Assembly (NCBI RefSeq): GCF_013090115.1
Contig: NZ_JABFNN010000037.1
Coordinates: 124,001 to 188,000, forward strand
Direction of reading: 5' to 3'
Length of the DNA stretch: 64,000 nt
Source: Flagellimonas amphidinii
Lineage (GTDB): Bacteria; Bacteroidota; Bacteroidia; Flavobacteriales; Flavobacteriaceae
In this document: piece after piece, positions 7,411-15,274 of the stretch
Layout of the letters: the number at the start of each line of letters is the position of its first letter
How positions within the stretch are numbered: the first letter of the stretch is position 1
Program-made: the position numbers and the translations under genes
Notes under the pieces: model-generated
What the model saw: the letters and a program-made list of their open reading frames with translations, nothing else
What the model was told of the DNA's origin: nothing
Database searches by the model: none

Positions 7411-7962
7411 GTTAGCAAACGTTTTTATTATTCCAGCGTAGTTTTCCACTTTTATTTTTCCGTTTGTTGGAATCATGTTTTGCCACACCCAATTATAGTG
7501 TTCAATTACTTTTTCCGCACTTAAATGAGGCCTTTCTCCCGTTGTATGTCCATCCGCAACCACGGTTATGTCATAATCTTTTGTCAGGGCAGATTGAATC
7601 GTGGATTCTACGCAAAAATCTGTTGCACAACCAGTAATTACCAATTTCTGCGTTTTCAATTCCGCAAGTTTGTCCTGAAGTCCAGATTTGTAAAAAACAT
7701 CGTTTGCATATTTGTCCAGTCGAATGTCTGTCGGTTTGATTTTAAGTTCGTCTAACAATTCCCATTCCCAAGAGTTTTTTTCAAACTCTCCAGTACCATT
7801 TCCATCGTGTTGTATAAAAAAAACTGGAAAGTCCATTTTGCGGAACAAGTCCGCCAGTCCATTTATTCGGTTTACGACTCCGTTTGTGTCAAATCGAGGG
7901 GTTTTGCGCGTGAAAGAACCCTTTTGCATATCAATTACCAAAAGAGCTTTTTTATTTTTCAT
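7396..7962 (-). CDS. Isochorismatase-family cysteine hydrolase, cassette 7
   Basis: The 188-residue cytoplasmic enzyme has the family triad: D11 ('LLVIDMQKG'), K84 ('DKYANDVFY') and C117 ('GCATDFCVEST'). The cis-peptide loop precedes the cysteine as in nicotinamidase and isochorismatase-like hydrolases. The substrate cannot be read from sequence. Small amide hydrolases of this group are frequent integron cassette cargo. The gene is the second in cassette 7 (7411-8319), 3 bp after the preceding gene. Its last codons ('FANTVYN') read through the inverted repeat into spacer 6, which supplies the TAA stop. Confidence 0.88.
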   Translation of the reverse strand: MKNKKALLVIDMQKGSFTRKTPRFDTNGVVNRINGLADLFRKMDFPVFFIQHDGNGTGEFEKNSWEWELLDELKIKPTDIRLDKYANDVFYKSGLQDKLAELKTQKLVITGCATDFCVESTIQSALTKDYDITVVADGHTTGERPHLSAEKVIEHYNWVWQNMIPTNGKIKVENYAGIIKTFANTVYN

Positions 7963-7965
7963 TAC

Positions 7966-8277
7966 CTAAATACTTAATGGAACATTCTCAACTGTTATAA
8001 CTACCTCAATAATCAGGTTTTCGGGCATCGATTCTTCTGTCTTTTCTATATGCTTTGTTTTGATATCAATGTTCTCAAATTTCAAATTAATATCAATCAC
8101 CTTAAGAGTGTGCTCATTTAATTGGATGTGTTGTCCGATTTCGATGAACTCCATATTCTCGCCATACTCGTCTTTTACACCGCTAAGTTTGGAATACAAG
8201 TCTTTTTTGTCCGTGAAATAGGCAAAATCTCCTCCGTCAGGACTTATGATTTTAATATTGGTTTGAACTCTTGACAT
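7966..8277 (-). CDS. Hypothetical beta-rich protein, cassette 7
   Basis: The 103-residue soluble protein consists mostly of alternating strands ('TNIKIISPDG', 'IQLNEHTLKVIDINLKF', 'LIIEVVITVENV'). It has no signal peptide and no cysteines, and no family is recognised. It is the first gene of cassette 7, the cassette next to the leader-like element, and starts 29 bp inside the right inverted repeat. It is coupled to the hydrolase gene by a 3 bp gap, so the two are probably co-transcribed. Confidence 0.55.
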   Translation of the reverse strand: MSRVQTNIKIISPDGGDFAYFTDKKDLYSKLSGVKDEYGENMEFIEIGQHIQLNEHTLKVIDINLKFENIDIKTKHIEKTEESMPENLIIEVVITVENVPLSI

Positions 8278-8319
8278 TTTATTTCAAAAATACATTGGAT
8301 TTACAAAATGTTTGCTAAC

Positions 8320-8446
8320 GGTTGTATAAAGGTACATCAAATGAAATGACCGTTTTAATAAATTATAACACTACAATTCGGGCGGTTATGGTTAGGTTTG
8401 TTAATATTTTAACATAACTACCAAAATGGCGGATAAAGACACTTTT
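8320..8446. promoter_or_regulatory. Leader-like element T1 at the upstream end of array 1
   Basis: These 127 nt are homologous to 21470-21595 at the upstream end of array 2 (long shared runs include GGTTATGGTTAGG-like and ACTACCAAAATGGCGG). It holds an inner stem GGCGGTTATG / CATAACTACC. Unlike the spacers, its two ends carry ATAAAG in direct rather than inverted orientation. It is followed by GTTAAATTTTCA, which has no partner repeat. It may be the analogue of an integron attI/leader, or a spacer whose outer cassette was lost. No promoter consensus was confirmed. Confidence 0.5.
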
Positions 8447-8977
8447 GTTAAATTTTCAGGGTTTCTTGTTCTCAAAGCATAATTTCAATAAGCATCGGTG
8501 CTTTGGTTTTCTTACCGATTGCCCTTACGGTTCCCTTGTCATGGTTTTTGACCAAAAACACACGCCATGGCCAATCTTTGACCTATACGGCAAAGAGCTG
8601 CTCTAAAATCCAAAGCAAGTCCATCTTTTGTATTGCTAAATCCGTATCGGTTCGTATCTCCCCATCGACGGCAAATGTAATGGCTTGCCTTATGCACATC
8701 TGCAATGTTTTTCAAAAAAACAGGGAATCCCTCTTGCCAGGGGAACCCACCACGATTTTTTTGTTTGGTCGCAAGCTTCCAAAAACCTCTTGTTGGCATG
8801 CCCGCCATAATTGTTGAGGCATCGACGGGGCGACTAACTTCGCCATACGGGCAATACAAAGGCTCTAAGGCTCTTAATCTTTAGGGCGACCAATCTTTTT
8901 ATTGAAGTCATGCATTTAATTCAAAATGCTCAGAAAAAACCAAAAAATACATTTATTGACTATGTTCTATTTTAAAT
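8447..8977. other. 531 nt without a supported gene; GC-richer patch
   Basis: After the shared GTTAAATTTTCA edge there is ordinary AT-rich sequence. A GC-richer patch then spans 8539-8859. A minus-strand frame of 106 codons (8539-8859) is open there, with 'GFPWQEGFPVFLKNIADVHKASH' spread over its middle. It could be a small gene or the remnant of one. I recognise no family and see no good ribosome site. Confidence 0.35.
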
Positions 8978-9331
8978 TTAGTCCAGTACTTTTTCTTCAT
9001 TCTCAACCAAATAATCAAATGCCTTGTTCACAAGCTGGTTCAATTTCATGTTTTTGCGCTTTGCCATATGGTCCAATTGCCTGTGTTTGTCTGATGTGGT
9101 CCTTACATTGAAAGCGCCCTTATAATACTTATCGGGATTTTTGCCGATTTCTTTGCAAGTCTCTAAATAATCTTCCAAAGCTTCTTTAAAAGAGCTTTCA
9201 AGCTCCTTTACGGACTCTCCTTCATAGGAGACCAAATCATCTATTCCTATAATACTGCCGTACAAAACCCCGTCTGTACTGCTGTATTCCACCGAACCTA
9301 TATAACCGTTGTGATTTAAATAATTTGCCAT
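8978..9331 (-). CDS. hicB: HicB antitoxin
   Basis: The 117-residue protein has an N-terminal degraded RNase-H-like HicB fold ('GYIGSVEYSSTDGVLYGSIIG', 'VSYEGESVKELESSFKEALEDYLETC') and a C-terminal ribbon-helix-helix DNA-binding part ('FNVRTTSDKHRQLDHMAKRKNMKLNQLVNKAFDYL' region). It neutralises HicA and probably represses the pair. Its start overlaps the end of the toxin gene by 16 bp, so it is translationally coupled with toxin first. In this context it would act as an addiction module stabilising the element. Confidence 0.88.
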   Translation of the reverse strand: MANYLNHNGYIGSVEYSSTDGVLYGSIIGIDDLVSYEGESVKELESSFKEALEDYLETCKEIGKNPDKYYKGAFNVRTTSDKHRQLDHMAKRKNMKLNQLVNKAFDYLVENEEKVLD

Positions 9332-9573
9332 GATTTTAATTTTTCTATGATCTGTTTGATGGCGTATTGTTTTACGATGTTGCCAGGGTGGGGCTTGTGT
9401 AAGTTTACAATCCTCTTTTCTGTATCTGCAAACTTTCTTCTAGAGTCTCCTGTTCTGCCTTTTTTAGATAGTTCCATAAGGCCAAAGTGTGCCAATATTT
9501 TTACCAGCTCTTCCCAAGTCGAGTCCTTTGGCGCTCTTAGAAACTTCTCTGTCAGCTTGTCAATTTCACCCAT
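9316..9573 (-). CDS. hicA: HicA toxin (mRNA interferase)
   Basis: The 85-residue protein (ATG at 9571-9573; a further ATG two codons upstream is possible) has the dsRBD-like HicA fold. It has a helix 'STWEELVKILAHFGL', a 'GRTGDSRRKF' turn in the place of the usual G-S-H strand, and 'NLHKPHPGNIVKQYAIKQIIEKL' carrying the expected catalytic histidine region and final helix. It cleaves mRNA when free of HicB. It is the first gene of the pair and reads away from topB. Confidence 0.85.
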   Translation of the reverse strand: MGEIDKLTEKFLRAPKDSTWEELVKILAHFGLMELSKKGRTGDSRRKFADTEKRIVNLHKPHPGNIVKQYAIKQIIEKLKSWQII

Positions 9574-9639
9574 GTGCAAAGATAATGATTTTAATGTAAC
9601 TATTTTTTAGTTACAGTTTAAAATTCCAATTTTTTTATT

Positions 9640-9725
9640 TAAAATATATATTATAAATATTGTATGTCATATATTTTTTATATATATTTAATTGTCAAAT
9701 AATTTTAAATTAATACTCGTCAAAA
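9640..9725 (+). promoter_or_regulatory. AT-rich operator/promoter region of topB
   Basis: The region carries ATATTATAAATATTGTAT (about 9649-9666), ATTGTCAAATAA and CGTCAA immediately before the topB ATG. The same set in the same order (ATATTATATATATAATAT, ATGTCAAATA, CGTCAA) precedes the gene at 12598. ATATTATATATATTGTAT precedes parA. It is probably a shared operator for the partition or regulatory protein of the element. Confidence 0.5.
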
Positions 9726-11810
9726 ATGAAAACAATTCTAGCTGAAAAGCCTAGTGTTGCTTTCTCCATTGCGTCCATTGTTGGCGCATCCCAAAAAAAA
9801 GAGGGTTATATGGAGGGCAACGGTTATCGTGTAACTTGGGCCATTGGCCACCTTGTGGGCTTGTCCATGCCCCTTGCTTATGGTCACGAAAAATGGTCTC
9901 TGGACTATTTGCCCATCATCCCAAATCCTTTTAAACTTCATGTTAGCAGTGCTATTGGGCCAAATAAACAGTTTCAGACCATCAAAACTCTTTTCCATGA
10001 GTCCACAGAAATTATTGTGGCCACGGATGCAGGGAGAGAAGGGGAACTCATTTTTAGGTATATCCATACTTTGGCCAATACTCCTTCCAATATCCCCATC
10101 AAACGCTTATGGATTTCGGATTTAACCGATGCTACCATCAAAAAAGGTTTGCGGGATTTGCGCCCTGCTGCTGATTTTGACCGCCTGTATTTTGCTGCGA
10201 AAGCAAGAAGTGAGGCCGATTGGTTGGTTGGTATCAATTTCACCCAAGGGTTTACCTTGGCCAGTGGTAAAAACAAAGCATTGTCCATTGGTAGGGTGCA
10301 GACTGCCACCTTAAAGCTTATTGTGCAACGCTATTTGGATGATCAAAGGTTCAGATCAACCTCTTTTTATGTGCCAATGCTAAGTTTGGAAAATGGAGAG
10401 GTGTCTTTGAAGCTTTCGTCTGAGGATAAATTTGAACAAAAAGAGCTTGCGGAGCATATACTCCTGAATGTAAAAGGTACATTAAGCCCTAAAATCACCA
10501 GAGAGGATACGTTGTCGAGCGAAAAACCGCCTGTATTGTACGACCTTACCACCTTGCAAAGAACGGTCAACAAAGTCTATGGCTACACGGCACAACAAAC
10601 TCTTGATATGGTCCAGGTACTTTATGAAAAACACAAAGTGGTTTCCTATCCTAGAACCGACAGCCAGTATTTGGCCAATGCCCAAGAAAAGGATGTGGCC
10701 ACCGTCTTTGATACATTGGAGGGCTTTTCTATAAATGGCGTGGTAACGGATACATTAAAAAAGGACATTGCTATTGAGGGCAACCCCGTTTTTAATGATA
10801 AGAAAGTTTCTGACCATCATGCCATCATTCCCACCGGGAGGTCTATTGATCTATCTATTCTGAAGGAAAATGAACGGAACGTTTTTCTAATGATCGTGCA
10901 ACGCTTCTTTCAGACCTTTCTGCCTCTTTGCAAAAAGGCAAATAGAAAGTTGTTCTTCGAATTGAACGGGCATACATTTTCTGCTTCTTCAACACAAATT
11001 GTCGAATTGGGTTGGAGAATACTTTCGCCAAATGATGATACCGGAAATGTATTGCCAGAGTTGCGACAGGGAACCCAACTCAAAATAATCGATATCGAAA
11101 TTCACGAAGGGAAAACCAAACCAAAGCCTTTGTTCTCGGATAGCTCACTTCTAGGGGCCATGGAAACGGCAGGGAAATTGGTCAGTGACCCCAAAATCCG
11201 TGAAGGATTGAAAGATAGGGGATTGGGTACACCAGCCACCAGAGCGGCCATCATAGAAACACTTATCAAAAGGGAATATGTCCTGAGAAATAAAACAAAA
11301 CTAATCCCTACGGATATGGGGTGCGGGCTTATTGATGCTTTGGGGGATTTGGATATTTGCTCTCCTGGTTTTACTGGAGAGTGGGAATACAAACTGAAAC
11401 AAATTGAACGGAATGAACTCTCGTATGCCGACTTTATGCTGGATATCGGTTCTTACGTCAAAAGGACTTTTCCCTCTCTTTTGGAGTCGGCCTCCAAGGT
11501 GTCCCAAATCAAGACTCCTGATGAGATCTCCAAAAGTTTTAGCTATGGGAAATGTCCCAAGTGCAAACAAGGGGAGATACGTAAAGGAAAAAAAGGGGCC
11601 TATTGCTCCAACTGGAACCAAGAGCCGAAATGTGATTTTTCCATTTGGAGCGTTGTTGCCAACAAAAAGCTGACCGATATCCAGATTACTGACCTTTTGG
11701 TAAAGAGGGAAACCCGAAAACTGAAAGGGTTTAAGAGTAAGCAAGGCAAATCTTTTGATGCCCAGTTGGTCCTTGACAAGGATTTTAAGGTGAAATTTTC
11801 ATTTGATTAG
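9726..11810 (+). CDS. topB: DNA topoisomerase III
   Basis: The 694-residue type IA topoisomerase is full length. It has an N-terminal Toprim domain ('AEKPSVA' and 'VATDAGREGELIF'), the catalytic tyrosine Y308 in 'VVSYPRTDSQYL', and the 'GLGTPATRAAIIETLIKREYV' block. A C-terminal four-cysteine zinc finger ('CPKCKQGEIRKGKKGAYC' and 'CDF') follows. It decatenates and relaxes single-stranded regions. TopB copies are typical backbone genes of Bacteroidota conjugative and plasmid-like elements. It is followed after 3 bp by a small cysteine-rich gene. Confidence 0.95.
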   Translation: MKTILAEKPSVAFSIASIVGASQKKEGYMEGNGYRVTWAIGHLVGLSMPLAYGHEKWSLDYLPIIPNPFKLHVSSAIGPNKQFQTIKTLFHESTEIIVATDAGREGELIFRYIHTLANTPSNIPIKRLWISDLTDATIKKGLRDLRPAADFDRLYFAAKARSEADWLVGINFTQGFTLASGKNKALSIGRVQTATLKLIVQRYLDDQRFRSTSFYVPMLSLENGEVSLKLSSEDKFEQKELAEHILLNVKGTLSPKITREDTLSSEKPPVLYDLTTLQRTVNKVYGYTAQQTLDMVQVLYEKHKVVSYPRTDSQYLANAQEKDVATVFDTLEGFSINGVVTDTLKKDIAIEGNPVFNDKKVSDHHAIIPTGRSIDLSILKENERNVFLMIVQRFFQTFLPLCKKANRKLFFELNGHTFSASSTQIVELGWRILSPNDDTGNVLPELRQGTQLKIIDIEIHEGKTKPKPLFSDSSLLGAMETAGKLVSDPKIREGLKDRGLGTPATRAAIIETLIKREYVLRNKTKLIPTDMGCGLIDALGDLDICSPGFTGEWEYKLKQIERNELSYADFMLDIGSYVKRTFPSLLESASKVSQIKTPDEISKSFSYGKCPKCKQGEIRKGKKGAYCSNWNQEPKCDFSIWSVVANKKLTDIQITDLLVKRETRKLKGFKSKQGKSFDAQLVLDKDFKVKFSFD

Positions 11811-11813
11811 GTC

Positions 11814-12026
11814 ATGGAGTGTTGTTACTGTAATTCAAACCCTGGCAACAGGCCCAACTCCATAGTTTGGAACGGTTTTCTGGACCTGGATACGGGGCAA
11901 GGTGTTTGCTTTAAATGCAGGGCACTGCACTATGACCAAAAGAACAGAACTGAATTGGCGGGCTTATTTACCGAGTTTCCGGTTATTGTCCCTGCTGAAA
12001 TGACCAAGTGGTCTTTTGCTTTATAG
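11814..12026 (+). CDS. Small cysteine-rich protein downstream of topB
   Basis: The 70-residue protein has two CxxC pairs, 'CCYCNSNPGNRP' near the start and 'GVCFKCRALHYD' about 30 residues later. The spacing suggests one zinc ribbon. The rest is short and partly hydrophobic. It starts 3 bp after the topB stop and is probably co-transcribed. No family is recognised. It could be a topoisomerase accessory protein or a split-off zinc finger. Confidence 0.6.
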   Translation: MECCYCNSNPGNRPNSIVWNGFLDLDTGQGVCFKCRALHYDQKNRTELAGLFTEFPVIVPAEMTKWSFAL

Positions 12027-12172
12027 TGGGTTGTTGGCCCATCTTAAAGCGGGTACTATTTCACCTTTGCAAAGCTGAAAATTTTTGCTGTTGCGCAATT
12101 TCCATAGATCATTGCTTTTACATCCAAAATTTTCTAAACGCTGCAAATGAAATCCACCCTTAAATCTTTAGT

Positions 12173-12514
12173 ATGGACAATCCACAACAACCCATTATTT
12201 CTTATAAAGATGATAAAGAAGTGCACACCTATAAAGGTCGTTGGAACGGCATCGCAATTACGGTGGTTTATCAGCCTAACTATTTTGAAAGTGCCAATGT
12301 TTCCCATTTGGAGGTTAGGGCCGATGAACCACTTCCTATTACCGAAACTGGGTATCGCTCCCATTGGGTACTTGATGGGGAACTGGAGGGTACAGACCCT
12401 TTTGAATACACTCTTAAAGGCTTAGATGTTCAAAGCAAATCCAAGCAATGGAAATGCTACCTAGAGCATGAAAAAACGATGGAAATCAAGAAATTACAGC
12501 TTTCATTGTTTTAA
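12173..12514 (+). CDS. Conserved-looking small hypothetical protein
   Basis: The 113-residue soluble protein is mostly beta ('ISYKDDKEVHTYKGRWNG', 'ITVVYQPNYF', 'VSHLEVRADEPLPITETGYRSHW'). The last helix is followed by 'MEIKKLQLSLF', a hydrophobic end motif resembling a PCNA- or clamp-binding tail (QLSLF). That last point is a suggestion only. It sits between topB and parA in the backbone block. I believe similar proteins are common beside topB in Bacteroidota elements, but I know no function. Confidence 0.6.
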   Translation: MDNPQQPIISYKDDKEVHTYKGRWNGIAITVVYQPNYFESANVSHLEVRADEPLPITETGYRSHWVLDGELEGTDPFEYTLKGLDVQSKSKQWKCYLEHEKTMEIKKLQLSLF

Positions 12515-12520
12515 TAAATA

Positions 12521-12597
12521 AAATATTATATATATAATATGATATATATTGTTATTTTAAATATGTCAAATATTCATTAATTTAAAATTCGTCAACT
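12521..12597 (+). promoter_or_regulatory. AT-rich palindrome and operator-like boxes before the 12598 gene
   Basis: A perfect 18 bp palindrome ATATTATATATATAATAT lies at 12523-12540. It is followed by ATATATATTGTT, ATGTCAAATA and CGTCAA just before the ATG. It shares these boxes with the topB upstream region, so the two promoters are probably controlled together. Confidence 0.5.
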
Positions 12598-12945
12598 ATG
12601 AATCCCAATGAACAACCCGAATCAAATCCTACAACGCCATTAATATTCAACTCTTTTGGTAATGTTGGAATTGCCATAACCGATAAGGTGAAAGCCTTAT
12701 GTGATGAATCACTGGGCTATGGACTACTTACTAAATTGGCACTGATATGTCTAGAGGAAGAACAAGATATGTTTGTGCTTCTCACCCCTGATGATGAAAA
12801 GATTTTCTTTGGTTTCTTCGATACCTCCAGAAATGATTTGAATAATTTTTCGGTTCCCAACTCAAAGGGATTGGAAAGGGATGTTACCTTGTATTATGAA
12901 AACGCCAGATTGATGTTATTGGAAGAGCTTCCGATACAGAGTTAG
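12598..12945 (+). CDS. Small acidic hypothetical protein upstream of parA
   Basis: The 115-residue acidic soluble protein has no signal or membrane segment. It includes 'GNVGIAITDKVKALCDESLGYGLLTKL' (helical) followed by strands around 'MFVLLTPDDEKIFFGFFDTS'. No family is recognised. It has its own AT-rich promoter region and is followed after 32 bp by parA, so it is part of the partition/replication block of the element. Confidence 0.55.
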   Translation: MNPNEQPESNPTTPLIFNSFGNVGIAITDKVKALCDESLGYGLLTKLALICLEEEQDMFVLLTPDDEKIFFGFFDTSRNDLNNFSVPNSKGLERDVTLYYENARLMLLEELPIQS

Positions 12946-12977
12946 TTTATATATTCTAAATATTATATATATTGTAT

Positions 12978-13736
12978 ATGAAAATCATTGCTGTTAGTAA
13001 TCAAAAAGGTGGCGTTGCAAAAACAACCACTTGTATCAACCTTGCTGCGTTTATCGCAAAAAAACATAAAGTGCTGGTCATCGACTGCGATAAACAGGCC
13101 AACCTTTCCCTTTTTTTTGGAATGGAAGGGGCCGAAACAACGGTGAACGATATGTTTTTGAAAAGACCTTTTCAGGTCTATAAGGTGGGGAAAAACATAG
13201 ACTTGGTTCCAAGTTCCATTGATTTTGCGGGGGTAGACCTTTTGATACAAAATGAATTGGCCAGAGAGACGATTCTCAAAAAGGCCATTGCTAAAATAAA
13301 AGGGGATTATGATTACATCTTATTGGATTGTCCACCGGATATGAACTTGGTTACGGTCAATGCGCTTACTGCAGCGCATTATGTCATTATTCCCGTCCAA
13401 GCGACGCAATTTAGCTTGGATGGGGTACATATCATGGTAGAGTTCATTAGCGGGGTCAGGGACTCCCTAAATGAAAGCCTTGCGCTTTTGGGTCTTTTGA
13501 TTACGCACTTTGATGAACGGTTGAACATCAGCAAGAGCATTTCAAAGAACCTAAAGGAGAATGATTGGGAAAGTGCGCTGTTCAAAACAAAGATCAGAAG
13601 GAATACGGCCATAGAAAAGTCACAATTGAAACATAACCGTAAGACCATCTTTGAGTATGACCAAAAAAGCCATGGAGCAATCGATTATACCAAGTTCGGA
13701 AAAGAGGTTTTACAAAAAATAAAAAAATACGGTTAA
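12978..13736 (+). CDS. parA: ParA-family partition ATPase
   Basis: The 252-residue protein (ATG at 12978; an upstream ATG at 12972 would add 2 residues) has the deviant Walker A 'NQKGGVAKTT', Walker A' 'VIDCDKQANLSLFF' and Walker B 'YDYILLDCPPDMN'. It is a small type ParA without an N-terminal HTH (class Ib/III), so repression is probably done by the partner protein encoded next. It moves plasmid copies on the nucleoid using ATP. The stop codon abuts the next start codon directly. Confidence 0.93.
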   Translation: MKIIAVSNQKGGVAKTTTCINLAAFIAKKHKVLVIDCDKQANLSLFFGMEGAETTVNDMFLKRPFQVYKVGKNIDLVPSSIDFAGVDLLIQNELARETILKKAIAKIKGDYDYILLDCPPDMNLVTVNALTAAHYVIIPVQATQFSLDGVHIMVEFISGVRDSLNESLALLGLLITHFDERLNISKSISKNLKENDWESALFKTKIRRNTAIEKSQLKHNRKTIFEYDQKSHGAIDYTKFGKEVLQKIKKYG

Positions 13737-14060
13737 ATGGGATTAAACGATTTATTGCCAGAAAATAGGGGAAACAAACCCAACAAGCCCCAACGGGAAA
13801 AGGGAAAGCCCGGAAGAAAACCCAAAAAAGAGCCGCAGCATACTTTTTCGGTAAGGGACGATGTTTCTACCAAAGTGCTGCTCGAAAAAATCCAAAAGAT
13901 CAAGGAACTGACCACTCCAGGGGTGAAGTCGATTTCCCAGGGCAGCATCATTCGTGAGGCCCTGGAGCTATTGGCCAAGGAAATGGATTTTCCTAAAAAG
14001 GAAAAAAAGTATGCGGAATTTCTGGAATATATTAACGCTGATTCTATTTTGAAGAAGTGA
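13737..14060 (+). CDS. Putative ParB-like / ribbon-helix-helix partner of ParA
   Basis: The 107-residue basic protein has a disordered N-terminus with an AT-hook-like 'KGKPGRKPKKEP' (residues about 22-33). A strand 'HTFSVRDDVSTKVLLEKI' and two helices ending 'GSIIREALELLAKEMDF' follow, the order of a ribbon-helix-helix DNA-binding domain. It starts right after the parA stop (TAAATG), so it is translationally coupled. By context it should bind the centromere and act as the operator-binding repressor. The AT-rich palindromes upstream are candidate sites. Confidence 0.65.
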   Translation: MGLNDLLPENRGNKPNKPQREKGKPGRKPKKEPQHTFSVRDDVSTKVLLEKIQKIKELTTPGVKSISQGSIIREALELLAKEMDFPKKEKKYAEFLEYINADSILKK

Positions 14061-14098
14061 GTCTGTAATAATTTGTTTAGCCAGTTATATATGTTGGC

Positions 14099-14416
14099 TT
14101 ATTCATTCATCTTTCGGTATATCTTTTTCATCATTAATTCTTTCACCAAGTCACCGAAGATTTTGTCTTCCAATATTTTCTCAAATATGTCTTGATTTTG
14201 GTCCATTCGTCCAATTAGTTTGGTCATAAACATATCCTCAAAGGCATATTTAAACGTATCCATTTTATTCGCTTTTGCCTGCTTTTGAAGTTTTTCATTC
14301 AATTCTTTCTTATTGTCAATTAGTAAATCAGATACACTCACATTTAATATATCAGCTATCTTGTATAAATCTTCAAGACTTGGTTGTCTTATAGAATTTC
14401 TCTGATTTGATTCATT
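14099..14416 (-). pseudogene. Truncated XRE-type regulator
   Basis: The frame from 14416 encodes 'RQPSLEDLYKIADILNVSVSDLL', the last two helices of an XRE helix-turn-helix. An 80-residue charged helical tail follows. The first half of the HTH is missing: an in-frame stop lies immediately upstream, next to a perfect 16 bp palindrome AAATCAAGCTTGATTT (14419-14434). The only in-frame ATG (14341) would skip the DNA-binding helices. It looks like a deletion remnant, although a short product from 14341 is possible. Confidence 0.6.
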
Positions 14417-14520
14417 TTAAATCAAGCTTGATTTTTGTTAAACTTAATAAATACTGATTATTAAATAATGATATTTTTCGCTTGTTTCAATCAGAATGGA
14501 AAAGGGTGATTCTTATTGTT

Positions 14521-15267
14521 TTATTCGACAATTCCTTCAATAAAATATGATTCGTGAATCAAAGGCATAAGAAATGTTGCTGGAATCCATGAATAACCAT
14601 TATTTATGCCCCAGGTAGTGTAATTGTTCTTCACTAAAAAATATTCTCTATCGTCCCTATATTGTGAATTATATCCAACAATACAAACAACATGGTTAGA
14701 TGTACCTCCTGAATTTGAGGTTATAATTCTATTCGTTTCTTCATCTAAAAATTCTTCAGTTGAAAATTCAGTTTTAATATTCTTAAAAAAACTATTTTGG
14801 TATAATCCAATAATTACGGGATGCTTTTCAATAAGTGCAGAAATAATCCAGTTTTTTTTATCCTCACTCATTTTATTGTTTATTTCCAGTTTACTATAAC
14901 CGGAAATCTTGTGCCATTTAGTATTTCTGGGAACCCGTCGTTTTATTTTTGAAAAACTTTTGCAATTACAATCGTATTCATTGCTGAAGACTGTCCCAGT
15001 ACTTTTTAATATATCCAATGATTTTTTTGCTGTACCAGATCTTCCACAATAAGGACTTTTTTTAAATAGAGGCAGATTTGAATTATTCTTACTGGCTACG
15101 ATACCTGAAGAAAAATAGTTTTTATTGATTAATTCTCTGTCTGATATATTGTTTCTGATATTGAATTCAGCACTTAAAGCTGTATATACTACAGCATAAG
15201 CATAACATGTGGCACGATATTGAGATATGGAATTAGGACAATAATTTGACAAGTCTATTTCTTCCAT
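14521..15267 (-). CDS. Papain-like (C1) cysteine protease
   Basis: The 248-residue protein has no signal peptide, so it is cytoplasmic or exported by a non-classical route. Papain-type catalytic elements appear in the right order: 'SQYRATCYAYA' (oxyanion Gln 16 and nucleophile C21), 'SNHVVCIVGYNS' (His) and 'FLVKNNYTTWG' (Asn and the following W-G). The Gln-Cys spacing is one residue shorter than in papain. It follows the 272-residue gene by 7 bp and is co-transcribed with it. The natural guess is that the protease acts on, or is controlled by, that partner. Confidence 0.75.
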   Translation of the reverse strand: MEEIDLSNYCPNSISQYRATCYAYAVVYTALSAEFNIRNNISDRELINKNYFSSGIVASKNNSNLPLFKKSPYCGRSGTAKKSLDILKSTGTVFSNEYDCNCKSFSKIKRRVPRNTKWHKISGYSKLEINNKMSEDKKNWIISALIEKHPVIIGLYQNSFFKNIKTEFSTEEFLDEETNRIITSNSGGTSNHVVCIVGYNSQYRDDREYFLVKNNYTTWGINNGYSWIPATFLMPLIHESYFIEGIVE

Positions 15268-15274
15268 ATTACAT

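Larger units (their letters stand above)
1647..8446 (-). mobile_element. Cassette array 1: seven IR-bounded gene cassettes with foldable spacers
   Basis: Cassettes lie at 1647-2222, 3540-4076, 4197-4854, 4974-5919, 6039-6552, 6607-7292 and 7411-8319. Each starts GTT.. and ends ..AAC with a repeat private to that cassette, for example GTTAGCTGTAGGCA at 4197 against TGCTTACAGCTAAC ending at 4854, or GTTAGCAAACGTTT at 7411 against AAATGTTTGCTAAC ending at 8319. Between them are spacers of 54-120 nt that fold on themselves. All genes read leftwards, starting from the leader-like element 8320-8446. The organisation parallels integron cassettes (cassette-specific R boxes plus attC hairpin), but the classical GTTRRRY/RYYYAAC boxes are not obeyed beyond GTT/AAC. 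No integrase is adjacent. The mobility of these units is inferred, not observed. Confidence 0.7.

Noticed and set aside
1647-8446. The regular alternation of repeats and unique DNA could suggest a CRISPR array
   Set aside because: The unique parts are 500-1,800 bp and contain genes, the spacers are 54-120 nt and not identical, and there are no cas genes.
8503-8817. A plus-strand gene in the GC-rich patch
   Set aside because: The frame gives a low-complexity, Ser/Lys/Cys-rich chain without a motif, and it overlaps the better minus-strand frame.
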